From positions 920,975 to 984,974 of the forward strand of contig NW_002060964.1 in the NCBI RefSeq assembly GCF_000150275.1: a stretch of 64,000 nt of DNA, read 5' to 3'. The notes under the pieces were generated by a model, which saw only the letters and a list, made by a program, of their open reading frames with translations, searched no databases and was not told the origin of the DNA. Source of the DNA: Trichoplax adhaerens (Eukaryota; Placozoa; Uniplacotomia; Trichoplacea; Trichoplacidae). The position numbers were made by a program, and so were the translations under genes. Positions 15,601-28,800 of this stretch are shown piece by piece (position 1 is the stretch's first letter; every line of letters begins with the position of its first letter).

Positions 15601-15614
15601 TTCGATTTTACCAT
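6645..15614 (-). CDS. Ionotropic glutamate receptor subunit (iGluR gene 2, complete)
   Basis: A complete ligand-gated cation channel subunit of about 880 aa in 13 exons, transcript order: 15614–15518, 12794–12630, 12551–12285, 12065–11928, 11517–11393, 10986–10867, 10625–10464, 10328–10224, 10113–9982, 9644–9435, 8290–7750, 7583–7202, 6843–6645. All junctions are GT–AG and in phase. Domains: signal peptide (about 1–24); amino-terminal ANF_receptor domain (about 33–400); ligand-binding lobe S1 beginning near TLTVTTIL and including APLSIT with Arg522, the usual carboxylate-binding arginine; M1 (about 545–570); re-entrant pore loop LGSFLSQGAD; M3 with YTANLTAFLTV (about 672–682), the family gating motif; lobe S2 with Asp756 in IGDAAV; M4 near GVFYIL. 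Asp756 and the PERQQALDF context resemble NMDA/Epsilon-type receptors rather than AMPA/kainate ones. The last codons before TGA at 6645 could instead be intronic, because a GTAATC donor follows ATGAAG at 6669. Confidence 0.93.
12795..15517 (-). other. Intron 1 of iGluR gene 2 (2.7 kb)
   Basis: The interval separates the signal-peptide exon from the first ectodomain exon. Gene 1 has a long intron (2.2 kb) at the same position and phase. It is AT-rich; no ORF, RNA gene or mobile element was recognised. Confidence 0.7.
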
Positions 15615-17089
15615 TTCATCCAAGATTTTATTCACTAATAGCCACGAAATTCACGTATCAGCTGAAATGGTTCTGCTACGATTGATTATACCAATACAGC
15701 GATCTCGCATTCATATACTTGATGTATAATAATTGTAATTAATAATTATAATTTAAGAAGCAATTAAAAAAACCAAGGGAAATAGTCTATTTTAAAATTC
15801 AATCTAATCAAGCATATCTTAGGTCATAGGAAACTAATGAGTAAAAACTAGAAGATGAAAGGCGAGGGCTGTAATTCATTCATGAAACAATGGAAATTGA
15901 ATTTTTGGTGGTCAGAACAATTTAAAAATAACACAGCATCAATTAGTTCACGGCCGTTGATTCCTCAATTTTTCAATCATGAATGGATAAACAGACTGAT
16001 TATTTTAATTTTATTCTTATCATACCAATATTTCGACCGAACCTATTCACCATACTAAAGCAGTTTGTTAGCATTCGATACAACTTATCAGTTAGAAAAG
16101 AGTCATGAACATCTGTACATACTGATTTTGAAAATTAATTACCAAACAAATAAGGCTTTATTTGAATATTAGAATCAAATAAAATACTTCTCTGTCTACT
16201 ATAAGCTTGCATTTCAACTATGATAATGCAAATAAAAGCAGATGCTTTGAATAAACCATTTCTTTAAAAAAACTGGGCTTCATTTTACTGATTCAATGTA
16301 GTAACATACAATGTTAATAGAGCAGGAAACATATGTATTAGTCGTACTACCAGAGTGGTTCTCGAAATTATTTTAACTGGCAAGATTAATCGAAGCAAGG
16401 AAATAAACGGTATTATGCCTTGAGATTTCTATGGATGAGTTTATCCTTCAATTGAAACTGCATCAAATGTGTAATTAATTTTTACCCTTTGATCAAGAGT
16501 GGAGCAACTGTTACACCGACAATAATTAGTAAACATTAAGCGTCATTTAGAACAATTTCCATCCTCAATTTCCTTTTCATTATTTACATCACAAAATAGA
16601 TATTAGATGTACTTTACGCTATTCATCAATTTTTACCATCTGTCTTACCTATAATGGACAAGATTATAAATGAGATACAGATAATCATTCCGACCGAAAA
16701 GTATGAAAATTCCATCGTTCAGAATTAAGAATTATGAACATGGAAACCAATCCAACCATAGTATGTCCTTGTAGCTGTAGTTTATTTTACCCAGTTAGTA
16801 TAATATTCAATGCCAGAATCAGCTGCAATAAAAATCACTAACCAACTTTGAATCGAGACTCATCGTGAGAGTTGGAAGCATACTATACGAGGCGATCTCT
16901 AAATGAAAATACTTAAAAAGCTTGTAAACATCGTGTGCCGTGTATAAAATTACTCAAGAATAATGAAATGACATCGTGTAGGCTATATTAAAAGTAGTTG
17001 CCGCTAAAGTTGAATATCGAAACGCTGCGTTTCAGTTTTAGGTGAATGGGTTAGTCTTTAAGCGTATAAAAGTTGTCATTTATTTGAAT

Positions 17090-18130
17090 ACACAGTGAAA
17101 AATATCGAACATTTACCAAAAATGGATTAAAGAATTATTCAACATAGTATAATTGATGGTGAATATTAGAGATTCAAGATATCACACCTTAAAGAATTGT
17201 TCACCATGGGAGAGCGAATCGGATCACCTTGATTTTACAATCTTTCATGGAACGCTTGAAATTGATCGTTGTATACGTAACATGGACTTCTAGATATTTT
17301 ACAGTTACAATCTAATTTTAACTAATCAAGCAAATATTTTGTCTTCAAAAGAGTAAAATCGTAATTTAGAATAATCTAGAAAGGGTACAAAGTATATGAA
17401 GGCTAGGAAAAAGTGGATTAAAGAATTACTTACTGTAGCAAGATTTATGGGAGTAGCTCAGTATTACACATTTATTCGTAGGAGGCCTTGAGCTAATTTT
17501 TATATAAACAGTAGTACGAACTTTAAATATTTTACATTCACAGCTCTATTTCACTCTGTCAAATGGTTACTCTATAAGCAAGCGAAAGCATTGGGAAATA
17601 TATAGAAATGATGCCCATCAGCGGTTCTTTGTTCCTTAGATGGAATGATATATATATGTTATATATATATATATTTGGCCAAACGTATTAATATCAGTAA
17701 CAGATTCTTAATAACTGAGAAATTAGGGAGCTATTTATAGCATAAAAGATGGAAAATTTTTACGATAGTCAGTTTTATGTTCCTTTACCGATGGGTTTCT
17801 AATAATATGTCACCGATAAGCGTTAAAGCTTTATAATGCTTTCGTTTAGATTTTTATTGTAAGAACATTGTAGATATTTAGAAATATACTTAATTGAAGA
17901 TACCGTTCAGAAAGAGCTATTTAAAGTACTAAGCATTGTAGCTAGTCAATATCACGCCAGAAATTGGTTATTATGTGCATTAAAGTACTCGTAGATTTTA
18001 AATATTTGACAGTTGCAATTTTATTTCAACCGTTTAAGTAACTAGTATGCGAATATACAAACAGTCCGAAGTTACAATGTGTGGTAGAGAATATGAAATA
18101 TTTCACAAAATATAGATTGAAATGATTATT
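17090..18130. repeat. Degenerate tandem repeat, about 235-bp period
   Basis: A marker of the form AAATATTTTACAGTTACAA followed by a T-rich run recurs near 17290, 17521 and 17998, with a weaker copy near 17755. This gives a spacing of about 235 bp. A second marker, GGATTAAAGAATTA, occurs near 17126 and 17415 in step with the first. Copies are heavily diverged, so the array is old or under no constraint. No coding potential was seen. Confidence 0.55.
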
Positions 18131-21100
18131 TATTTCAAGAGAACTAATAGGAATGCCTAGGCCTCACAGATTCGTTTTAGGGCCTTTAAGTTATCGTTCT
18201 TATGCATTCATATGCCACAAAGTGTGCCCTCAGATATTTTTTAGTACTATTCATAAAAGAATGATAATGGTAGTTATTTAACTTAAGCATAGGGCTTGGC
18301 TAAAGATGACCGCCTAAAGGTGGCCGGCCAAAGATTATGATAAAATCTTTTAGTCCTGTAATAGTTAATTAATGGAAAATATAAGTGAGGAAAATGGAGT
18401 CTTGCTAGGAAGAGTTAGACCCATGAGTATGTAATAATTTAGCTCAATTTTGCTAAGATACACTAAGGTTGGTGGCACTTTGAGCCAAGATAGAGATTAG
18501 GGGAACAACACCAGTTTATTTAATATATTTTACTTTATAAATTAAAAAGCCGCTTAAGTGAGTCTTGCAATAGGTATAACATTATACTGTCTAACTCAAT
18601 CCTTCCACTATCATCTACACTAATTTGGATATTATTTGCAAGTCCTACACTAAAATCTTAAATCATCTTACAATACATTACTAAATAAAGAAATATTCTA
18701 TGAAGGAGAATACTAAATATTAACCTTCATTACAAGTACCAAAGAAGTATACAAGGATGAGAAACATTTTATATTCAACGTAGCCCATAGCGAAGGAATT
18801 CTCACGGACCTGTTTGCCTAAAAAATGAAATAATTAAAATATATGCTTCATAGCGAGCGTTGCAGTAGTAAATGATTTCATTCTATTCCTATATTTCTAG
18901 CTAAAAAATTCTATCAAATATTGCTATTAAATTACTAGACATTCGAACTCCAAACTCTTCCAGCTATACCGGCAATGAGTAAATCAGTGATGAGATTTTA
19001 ACAAATTTGAACTTAAACTTTATACTTTATATTAATCGTAAATAAGAATTTCTATTTAGCCCATAAAAATTATGTGGTGTAGTAATCCTTAGAATCTACC
19101 CTTTTCAATATTCATTCTATGAAGAAAATTTAGTGAAAAATCACATAATGGGATATTACGGAAGATCGGGTCAAAAATAATTACGGTTTTACAAAATCAT
19201 GTCACTTGTGGTAACTTAAACTTTGCCAATCAAATTATGAGATATTGAAAGTTTCTTTAGTAGAAAATTAAAGGTTACCATATTAAATTATTCTTCAAAA
19301 TCGTCCATAATTTCTTTAGAAATATTTAAATATGCACGTAATTTTTCAGGATTAGTAAATAGACAAGAAAAATTATTTTAAAGGGATATTTTCAGCGGTT
19401 CTTATTACTAAAGACTACATGTATGATAGTTTCAAGCTCCGTAGTTAATTCGTAGTACATCATTCAATAATAAAATATGACCCAATGCTACATACTATAA
19501 TTCATGATTAATGATATATCTTTCGTTACATTAAGAAATGCGAATATTAACTTATGTGCCACTACTAGAACCGTTTGCACAAAAATTCTCGTCCTGTATA
19601 AGGCATCTCCGTTTCATAATCAAAAGATAATTCTGATCTACAACGAACAAATAAATAGATAACCTTAGCAATTCTGAGGTACTCCTTCAGAATTACGGAT
19701 TTGTAATAAGTGCTTTTCTAGAATCAGCACTGCACATATTAGATGTAATCGTAATTTTATTTTGCCGCGAAGTCGTTTTAGCTAATTACAGTAGTTACGT
19801 GATGCATAACAGTACTATGATATAGAATAGCCTGCTATGCTGTATATGATAAAATAATTGCATGATGCCTAGTATGATGAACATTGATACTTATAAAATT
19901 CATACTATTTATGTGCAAAGCTATAGCGGACAGCTGTATAAAGTTATGTTTTGGTGTAATGTACTAAATATGATTCTCAAGTTTTACAGAATTGTTGTTG
20001 TAGAGGCTATCAAGTCGATCAGCTAGTTCATCACTGCTATCTTAAACTGCTATTATGAGAGAAAGAAAGTGATTTCTTCTCGATCAGGCTTGCTATCAAT
20101 AAACAATACTTTTAAGATTAAACATAGTACTAACCTTATTGTATCAAATTAGAGATTCGCTTGTTTTAATAACTTAAATTTTGAGTTACCAACCTTGAAC
20201 CTAGGGGATTGTAGAGCCCATACACTATATGTCGTAACCAATTCAACTTCATGCAGTAAGCTACTTTTAATAAATGAAACGGATATAAATGCATTAGTAA
20301 TCTTCTCGCAATATGATTTCACAGTACAGAAAATAGTGATCGATAATATCTAAGAAATATAAGTATTCAGCAAGAATTCATGAATTCTAAGTCACTTAAA
20401 AAGTACTACAGACATTCTGTACTTGTCCCATACATCCTATTCGTACGTCAAATAACTTGACAATAAAAAATTGGAAAATCTCTAGTAGTAAGTATATTGC
20501 ATGATCAAATACAACATATAGAGCTGGTAACACAGTACTTTATAGGCTCAGTTAAGACTAGCGTATTTAACTCACCACAATTATATCTAGCTGTAGAAGA
20601 TTCGATAAAAAAGCCTAAAGTCTTAAAATATATAAAAATATCAAGATGTACATCATTGCTGCTTCAGAATGTAGGCTAAAATTGCTACAAGACAGGTGAG
20701 ACAGATGTAATGCGATGCGGCGTTACCTTCGTTAGCTGATAGAACCACATGGCACTTACAATCACTACGATCAATTTTTCGTCTTCAGTATTTTCGAATA
20801 AATCTGCTTAATTTAAAAAATCGCTATTTATATAATATATATTTATCACGTACACTAACAGAATAGCCAGAATTAGGGGTATTAACAATCCGCTAGAATA
20901 TCTTCTGATGAAATAAATACGCGTAGGTTTTAAATACTAATCTTTTCATTCGTATTGATAACCAAGTCACAAGAACTTGAGTCGTTTAGCTACGCTGCAT
21001 AGGCTCTAAAATGATGTATTAGGAATATATCCATAGGATATTTCTTAGTGCCATGTTGTGGGCATATTTTCGCATACAACCCAAAAAGAATAAAATTACT

Positions 21101-21829
21101 CAAATGGATAGATTTGTAGTTTCCATTCTACGAGCAAATTTAGGTACACTTATTACCATTGCATGCTTTGCCACAGACTATCAGATTGTATATATAGTAA
21201 TCAGCGGCTTTACTAAGGCAATAAATGGATTATTATGAAAAGCTAGTCTTAAAAAAAATAACTATAAATCCACTATGCAGTTGATTTAATTTTAGTTTAT
21301 CTAGATCTATTCAATATATACGAGTATATCTAAGAGTGTGCTGTAATAGTTACAGCTCAAGCCTGTACTAAATGCCTTAGAAGATTGGGTTGAGATGATG
21401 AACCACACAATCATGTAGCCAAATAAATCTGAAGTATTTCTACACGTCCAAGCAAAGAATATCTTCCTGAGTCGTTACTTTAGCGGTACAGTTTTTCTTA
21501 TTTTGTATTATTTAATTTGAGAACAGCACACTGACTTACACAATTATATGCTGAGTCTTTTATTATCCAAGCACTAAAGACATAGTCTGTCATCCTTTTC
21601 ACATGATCCTTTCTTTAATCGGAAACTTTGTCATATGGTGTTTCCATATGCTTCAATAGAATGGCCTGCAAGGCTTCAGAATCGGCGCAAAAAGATATTC
21701 AATATAATCTCTAATTAGTACTTCAAGTGTAATATATTTGATAGTACATTCAGAAATTCAGAAATCTTTTTAAATAGTAAATCAAACTTAAACAATGAAC
21801 TCGCTCTACCTTTAACAATTATTTACACT

Positions 21830-22190
21830 AGCTATGATTCAATCATATATTGCACAGCTTTATCTACTTTGCTAGTAATAGTAACAAGCAATGGCAATCA
21901 GCAATGTCGTTTGATGAACATTTGAAGAATTTCAAAATATTCACAAATGAATAGAAACGCTTATAATGAGTTTATCTAACTTTAATAATCGTATACAGTA
22001 AATGGTTTTCATCACTATTACATATCGCCACATCATGATTTAATTCACTTAGTTTGCAATACCAATAAACAATACGAATCAGCTAGATCAGTTTATGTAC
22101 GTTAGAAGAATTTTAAAATTGTAACTACAAATGGAAAAGCATAACGAGTTCAGTTTAGCTTCAGTTCTATATCGATGGCTTGGCATATCA
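21830..22190. repeat. Diverged direct repeat, about 180-bp unit, two copies
   Basis: A segment from about 21836 is repeated from about 22019. The matching markers are AATCAGC preceded by an ACAA-rich stretch, then GAAGAATTT followed by AAAAT and ACAAATG. The two copies are imperfect and in direct orientation. No ORF or terminal repeat was recognised. Confidence 0.4.
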
Positions 22191-25100
22191 TTAAAGTTTC
22201 ATTCATATCGTTTTATACATAAAACACTACTGGAATGTTTATTATTTTCTACCACTCTATATACTAAATACTAGCTCGTTCACATTACAGAAATATCTGA
22301 TACAGAAAGTGCTAGTAAATCACTAAATAATGTGTAATTTGATTTTAAGTTTTAACCTTGTCAAATGATGAAACACTATGTTAGTCTTTGTTATCGATGA
22401 TTTAATAATTAGCTGACATCTTTAGACTAATTCATCAGTTTAAATATTTTAATGCTATTTCCTTAATGCTATATATTTTGGATAAGTCTTTGTGAATGCT
22501 AATATCTATGGTCGTGCTCTGTAGCTTATTCCGAAAAAAAGTTCAATAAATATAATAATTAGAGAATCTAATTAGTATTTTTGCAATACTGATAAGACAA
22601 AATAGCCGAAATCTATCCAATCATTTACTTATTATTAGAGTATATCCTACGTACAATTAATGTTTTAATCCTGAAGTACTTTCCTTTAGATAAATATGAC
22701 GCAATTTCATTTAGACATATATGAATAAATATCAATGTAATGCTAACCCTAGTAAGTGTACTGGCACTAAAACTTCTATAATGTAGCAAAATCACTTAAT
22801 TCATTTTGATAGCTGCAAGAAACCGAATTTTAAAGACCTCCAAAAATTAGAATATATTTTACTGAAACTAATTTGTGAATCAGAACTAGGGCAACTACCA
22901 TTAAAAATTATCAAAAAATGAATATTTTAAAATGCTACATCTCAACGTATCCCCTGCTTAAATTATCTTAAAGTATCGATAGCTGTAGTACAGTAGTTAT
23001 ATATAATGAAGGTAGGCAGTCTATAAAGCAGTAGGTACACAATTGATAATATTTAAAAGTATGTAAGAGAACATTCAACATAAAGTTCCAAATCTGCTGG
23101 CAATCTCGAGTGAACAAGTAAAGTTTTATCCATGATGATGCATGTGTATGAACGAATCTAATATACTAAGCAATTCGGTAATCACTAGATAAAATTTTTT
23201 AAAATATTTATTACTCTTTAAAAGGATTGCTATACGACAAATATTTTTCCCATTTGAACTACCCGATACTGAAATTGATGGTTGTCGATTATTGCCTAAA
23301 CTTTGTAACTGATTAAGAGATTCTTTTTATGGAGTAACTCTAATTGAAATTATTGCTGAACGCTAAGCAGGGCTACAAGCAACTTGAAAGATTAAATACG
23401 TTATAGTAAGAAGAAAACTAAGATTCGAATACTGATATCACTAATATATTACTTATGGAAAGGAAATTCTGAAAAGCAACGGGGGCTACTAGTCCTATAG
23501 TTAGGGGAGGATCACATCATATCAAAAATAATTAACTCAAAGGCATATATTTTCTATGTATACCACAAATACGAAATAAAACAAGCAAAAATAATACTAT
23601 AGCATAAATTGATAATAACAAGGGATCGTTGCATTGCTGTTGAGTCCATACCGTACTGTTTACTTTCTGTGGGCATATTTTATTACATGATTAGTTAGCT
23701 ACGCAAATAGTAATATTGAAGGCTAGATGTATGAAACCCAGCTATACACTTATACAGTTGAATTTCTTTTACATATTGTAGCTCATGAAAGAATATACAA
23801 TATTATCGATCAAGTAAAATGAAATCTTTCAATTTAGATAGCTAAAATCACATAATATACATTCACGTAACTGTTGGTAGGGAAAAATTTCATATTATTT
23901 GTAAAGTTATATACTTACAATCCATCAAATTGTATGAGCAAAATTATATAGGGAACATTATTGGGCGATGTAATATTATCTTCTTCATGAATTGTTTACC
24001 TATTAAAATTGATCCATGCTGAGAAATAATAAATAGCAAGTAGTAAACACATTTTTAATTTAAATTTTAAAATTTAATTTGAAGCAGAAATTACATAATA
24101 GTCTTCATACTAGAAAATTAAAATTGTAGAATCCTTTAATATTAACACAAATTAAACCAGTGGACGATACTTTCAACGCTGCTCAATATCTACTGTTACC
24201 CATTAAATATTTTAATTCTTACCATTAAACACTAACAATCTTATCCAGTAATATTTGTATATCAAAGCAATAATTGATTGACTATATTCAGCTGATTATA
24301 ACAAGTAATAAGTTAATTAATGAAACAAAACCTTTCTCCATAGCATATCAAGTATCAACGCAAAGGAAATTGTTGCAAGTATACGTATTAAGGCACAAGT
24401 TGTGAAGAGAATATATTGTATATTACATTAGATCGGCATATTAAGGAATGCTAAGAACGTGTCCATATGCAGTAAATCACCTAGAACTTTTAATCTTATT
24501 ATGTACCACCCATTTCTCTCGTGTATCACTGCCCTCTTAGCAAATAGTATGTACTGCATATCATTCAATATAACATTGCCATTGATAATCGTATTCGCAT
24601 AACTACTACGATACCAAATAATCTCTCTTCATTATAGGGTAAAATCACTATCAACCTAAGTGAGAGTAAGCATTATCATTTCATGATACCAGCAGAAGCA
24701 ACACTTTACTTAATCTTTGACACCACAGTTAAAGCTATTTATTTACGAATATCTTCTAGTGATAGTTCAAGGAAATAGTATGAAAAACGTTATTGATACA
24801 GAAAATTTATTATATCAACAGATGCTGTTCGCGCTTCAACATCCTACAAAGTAACAATTGGAGAAAAAATAATAATTGTCTATACGAATTCCTTTATTAC
24901 GTACTATATTTCGCTGGACTATTTTTGTAAGACAAATTGGAATCTGCTATATACATAGTACGTAGAAACCACTCTTTTTTTAAGTTGAGTAAAATTGTAT
25001 TGATTTAGTAAGGTAAAATAAACGTAACTAATGTTACACTATATTGCACCCAGAAGGAATTCAAATCGAATCTTTTCCATAATTCATATTTGGTATGTCA

Positions 25101-25730
25101 ATTTTATAATTATCAATAAATATGCTAAATTTAATCCATTCCATATTTACTAATGACCTGCTGATATAATATTAACTTTGCTATTAATAAATGTATTTAC
25201 CTTTAATTTTACTCCCTCCCACATTTCAGCTAAAAGTTGCTCAAGTGCTCTTTTGTATAGTATTCATACGTAATAGCGAATGGTGGAGAAAATTCGATAT
25301 TTGCATGAGAGAAAGTTTTTTGAGATTTGTGAATACCTCATAGCTTCGATTGAATCCATACTGTCACCAATATATATAGATATCCTTCTAGTAACTAAGA
25401 TAGGCCAGAGATATTTCTAGGTCTTCTTCTATCTTGAATTACTTATAAAGATTAATTCATCGCGGCAACTATGAACTTTTCCTTATGTTTCACGGCAGAA
25501 ACGATATAGACCTGCCCTTTACGAGGTAAACGATACAATGATGAACTCTCTTTATTGTAAAAAGGTAACTCGCTTTATCCTACATTCTATTTATATTCGT
25601 GAGCAGCTAGCGAGTTCATACATGGGTTTAATACTAATAAATGGCATAGCTGTCATATATTTTTAGACCTAAATTTGCACGACTTTGTACTCTATTTTCA
25701 AATACGTTACAGCACGAATATAGCACGAAC

Positions 25731-25830
25731 CTGTCATGGTCAGAACACGATCTGACCTTTGAGCTCTCTTATAAGTTGGGCGTCTAACTAATTCACCTGC
25801 TCTTACTGGAGGATGAATTATTTTCATAAT
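25731..25830 (-). other. Possible isolated coding exon (unidentified)
   Basis: On the minus strand an AG acceptor (exon from 25830) and a GT donor (after 25731) flank an open frame beginning ATTATGAAA and encoding a basic segment with HPPVRAGELVRRPTYKRAQR. It is richer in G+C than its surroundings. A further open frame on the same strand, at about 25450–25570, contains LPRKGQVYIVSAVKHKEKF before a stop. The phases of the two pieces could not be reconciled with a simple intron, and no family was recognised. It may be a fragment of a small gene or chance. Confidence 0.2.
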
Positions 25831-28800
25831 CTATAACCTAACGATAAGCTATCAACTGTGTAACGATCAATACAAGGTATATATACTTAACGGCAGTTTT
25901 AAACATCGTGACGCAAAAGATTTTAATATATTAGCACTAAAGAATAGCATAAATCAGAGCTGGTTGAAAACATAATAATGAATGGAAGTAGATTTCTATA
26001 GTATGACATACAATACCTTACTATTTGTTAATAATATAGAGTAAATGAATAAGTTTATCTTCATATAATTCTTAACTTTTATAGTTTTTAGGATGCTGCT
26101 GTAAGGCACAATAAGCTACAAATATAAACGCGAACAATTATATAAAAGCTAAAAAATATGTTATTAATAATTGCTAAGGAAGATATTTAGATACTTCTTC
26201 TTATTTTAAACTTTAATTTAGAATATTTTAGCAGAAACAAAAGTACTATAAACTGTAATCAGAAGTAAATAAAGTTCTTCTCTTTTGCGTAAATCAGATT
26301 AGCTAAACATAATAAATAGCTTTGATGCTTAAAAATATATCAATGACTAAAATATGCGGATTTCCGTTTTTATTTGCATTCTATTAAATTTTTTGCTGAT
26401 TAAATAGTGACTTTACAATGGCGAAAGCAAGAACATCATACAATTTGCAGCATGCGTATATTCAAGGGCAGGTAAATATTCTACTGATATCATAGTAGCC
26501 GTATCAAATGTACAGAGTCCGCGTAGCAGGTGGCATTTCTTAGTTAATGTATGATAAATCGTGTGATATCTTTGCAGAATCTATACTATTATCTTAAGAG
26601 TCAAGTTCATTAATAAGATTTTTATTCTCGTAGTATATGCAATATTGGATAGTAGTAACATGAGCAGTTATGAGCATTATTTCTATTAGCAATGATAATT
26701 AATTTTAGAATCATAGAAATAACCAATTTCTGCACATAAGATATTAAATATATTACTATATTAAATTTAATGAATGATATTATTAAGCATTACAATACGC
26801 GTAAGTACAGTCATAAGAATAATCCAGTAAGTAGAATTCTCATGCACAATAGGTAATTTTACAACCATTATTTTAGAATTGATAACATAGCATCAATACA
26901 ACGTGTTCTAGCTTTTGTCAGTTTAATATTAACAAGATTTAAGTATATTAAAAATCTGAATAGTGCTTCTGTTCGTCATACTTTAATAATCTATGGAGAA
27001 TAATAACGAGGAATACTGTCGATTTCAGAATTTATTTTTTAAAACTGATTTAGTCAATAAAGTGTTGATATTGGGTTTACTTAAAAATTCTATCTTATAC
27101 CAATATAATAAGAGCGTAATTCTTACACTGTGTAATCAGGCCAATACAGTACTGATTAGCTATGGAGTAGTTATCAGTATATTTGCAGTGAAAACATGAT
27201 GATATTTCAAGTTCGAAATTTATTTCAACATACTAAAGGGCATAAAGAACTTTAGCACCTCGTATAAGCCTAGTGAACCTATGAGTAAAGTACTACGTAT
27301 TAGTATCAGTATCATACTAGCAAACTAAGCCATAGATATTAGTAAAAATATCTAATGCATTAAAATTTTATTTCCTTAATTGGACTAAAATTCAAATATT
27401 CTTAATGCGGTTGCCTTCGGTGATATCTTAGTATCATGCACTTAGATAACTTTATCTAAATAAATAAAAATACGCACTATAAACAGCAGTGTACCACCAA
27501 TCTCATTCATTCTGTAAAAATCAAAAACATCTAATTACTTTTATCTTTTGAATTATTAATTTAAATAAATTATAGGAAACAAATAAGAATTATTTATAAT
27601 TTACATTCTATTAAAGGATCACGTTACATCGATAAATTAAGGTGCTAGTGCGTTAGTCCAACTTCGCTGTCAAAAGAAATGTAATACAGAAATGATATCA
27701 ATATAAATTGCAGATAATTCGATAAATTTCACTACTAAACAGCTATTCAGAATTTGAATTTAACAGTAGCTAATATGTAGTTACGAAAACTGTTTCAAAT
27801 AACTCCAATAGTATCTATTTTTGTACTACAACACTGTGGAAAAAAATTAGTATCCTCTAAAGAGTTAAACCTTAAAATTTGGTGCCAGCATTACATTCAC
27901 TAAGAAAAAGTAATAAATTAGATTCAATCATTTTTTTTAATATTGATCAATCATGAACTGACCTTCGAATAGTAATACCTTTACTATTTAATCTCATTTA
28001 ATTTTTCCCAACCTTGTGCTTATCTTATAAAATGAACATAATAATAATGATAATCCAATAGCTACTTCATTATTCTTGTATTTGATGATTTATTTACGTA
28101 TTAGCTTCTTAATTATACGATAACATAATCGATCATCATTTTTCCTATCATAATCACTACTTAAATTAAATTATCCATCAAACTGTTTGAAAATACGTAG
28201 ATACCTATGATGTCACTATTACTTAATCCTCAGCAGTACGGAATTGGAATGCACGAAATGAGGCTATCATTTCATGTCAACTGCATATATTAACATTAAA
28301 TTAATACGCAATCTTAATTGTAAAAAATACGTTCTAGGAATAACGAATCATTCCACGCCTCCCAAATGCATCATTGTAGAATGATAATCAATCATTGTAA
28401 TGAGGTCAAAGTATTTCCCATAGCATTGATCAGGAAATCAGTATTATAGCTAGAGATAGTTTCCGCTGAGTTATGATAATTAAGTAATTAGCATACCACT
28501 GAATGCTTGTTCTGCATGAACATTTTACCGCAATTACGTATGTTAAAAGTCATATGTGCATGATAAATAATTAAATAATATTAGAAGGTAAGATCTAATT
28601 ACTTTAAATAAACGCAAGTTGTATGATCATTTATATATTTTACTCTTGGTTTATCTTCACTATTTTTAATGAAATCAGCACTACGTTAGATATTGTAAAT
28701 TCATTTTTAACGCAATTCCGTACATGAATAATAGCTCTAAGTTTACCAATTTATGGCTAATAGATAGTGACATATTTTATGAAACATTTGTACGATAATA

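Noticed and set aside
20727..20806. Minus-strand exon-like segment with a hydrophobic LIVVIVSAMWFYQLTK stretch and a GTAACG donor
   Set aside because: Only about 27 codons long and isolated; open stretches of this length are expected by chance in AT-rich DNA.
21053..21238. 61-codon plus-strand frame with a hydrophobic C-terminal part
   Set aside because: No homology recognised, no partner exon, and in the size range of chance frames here.
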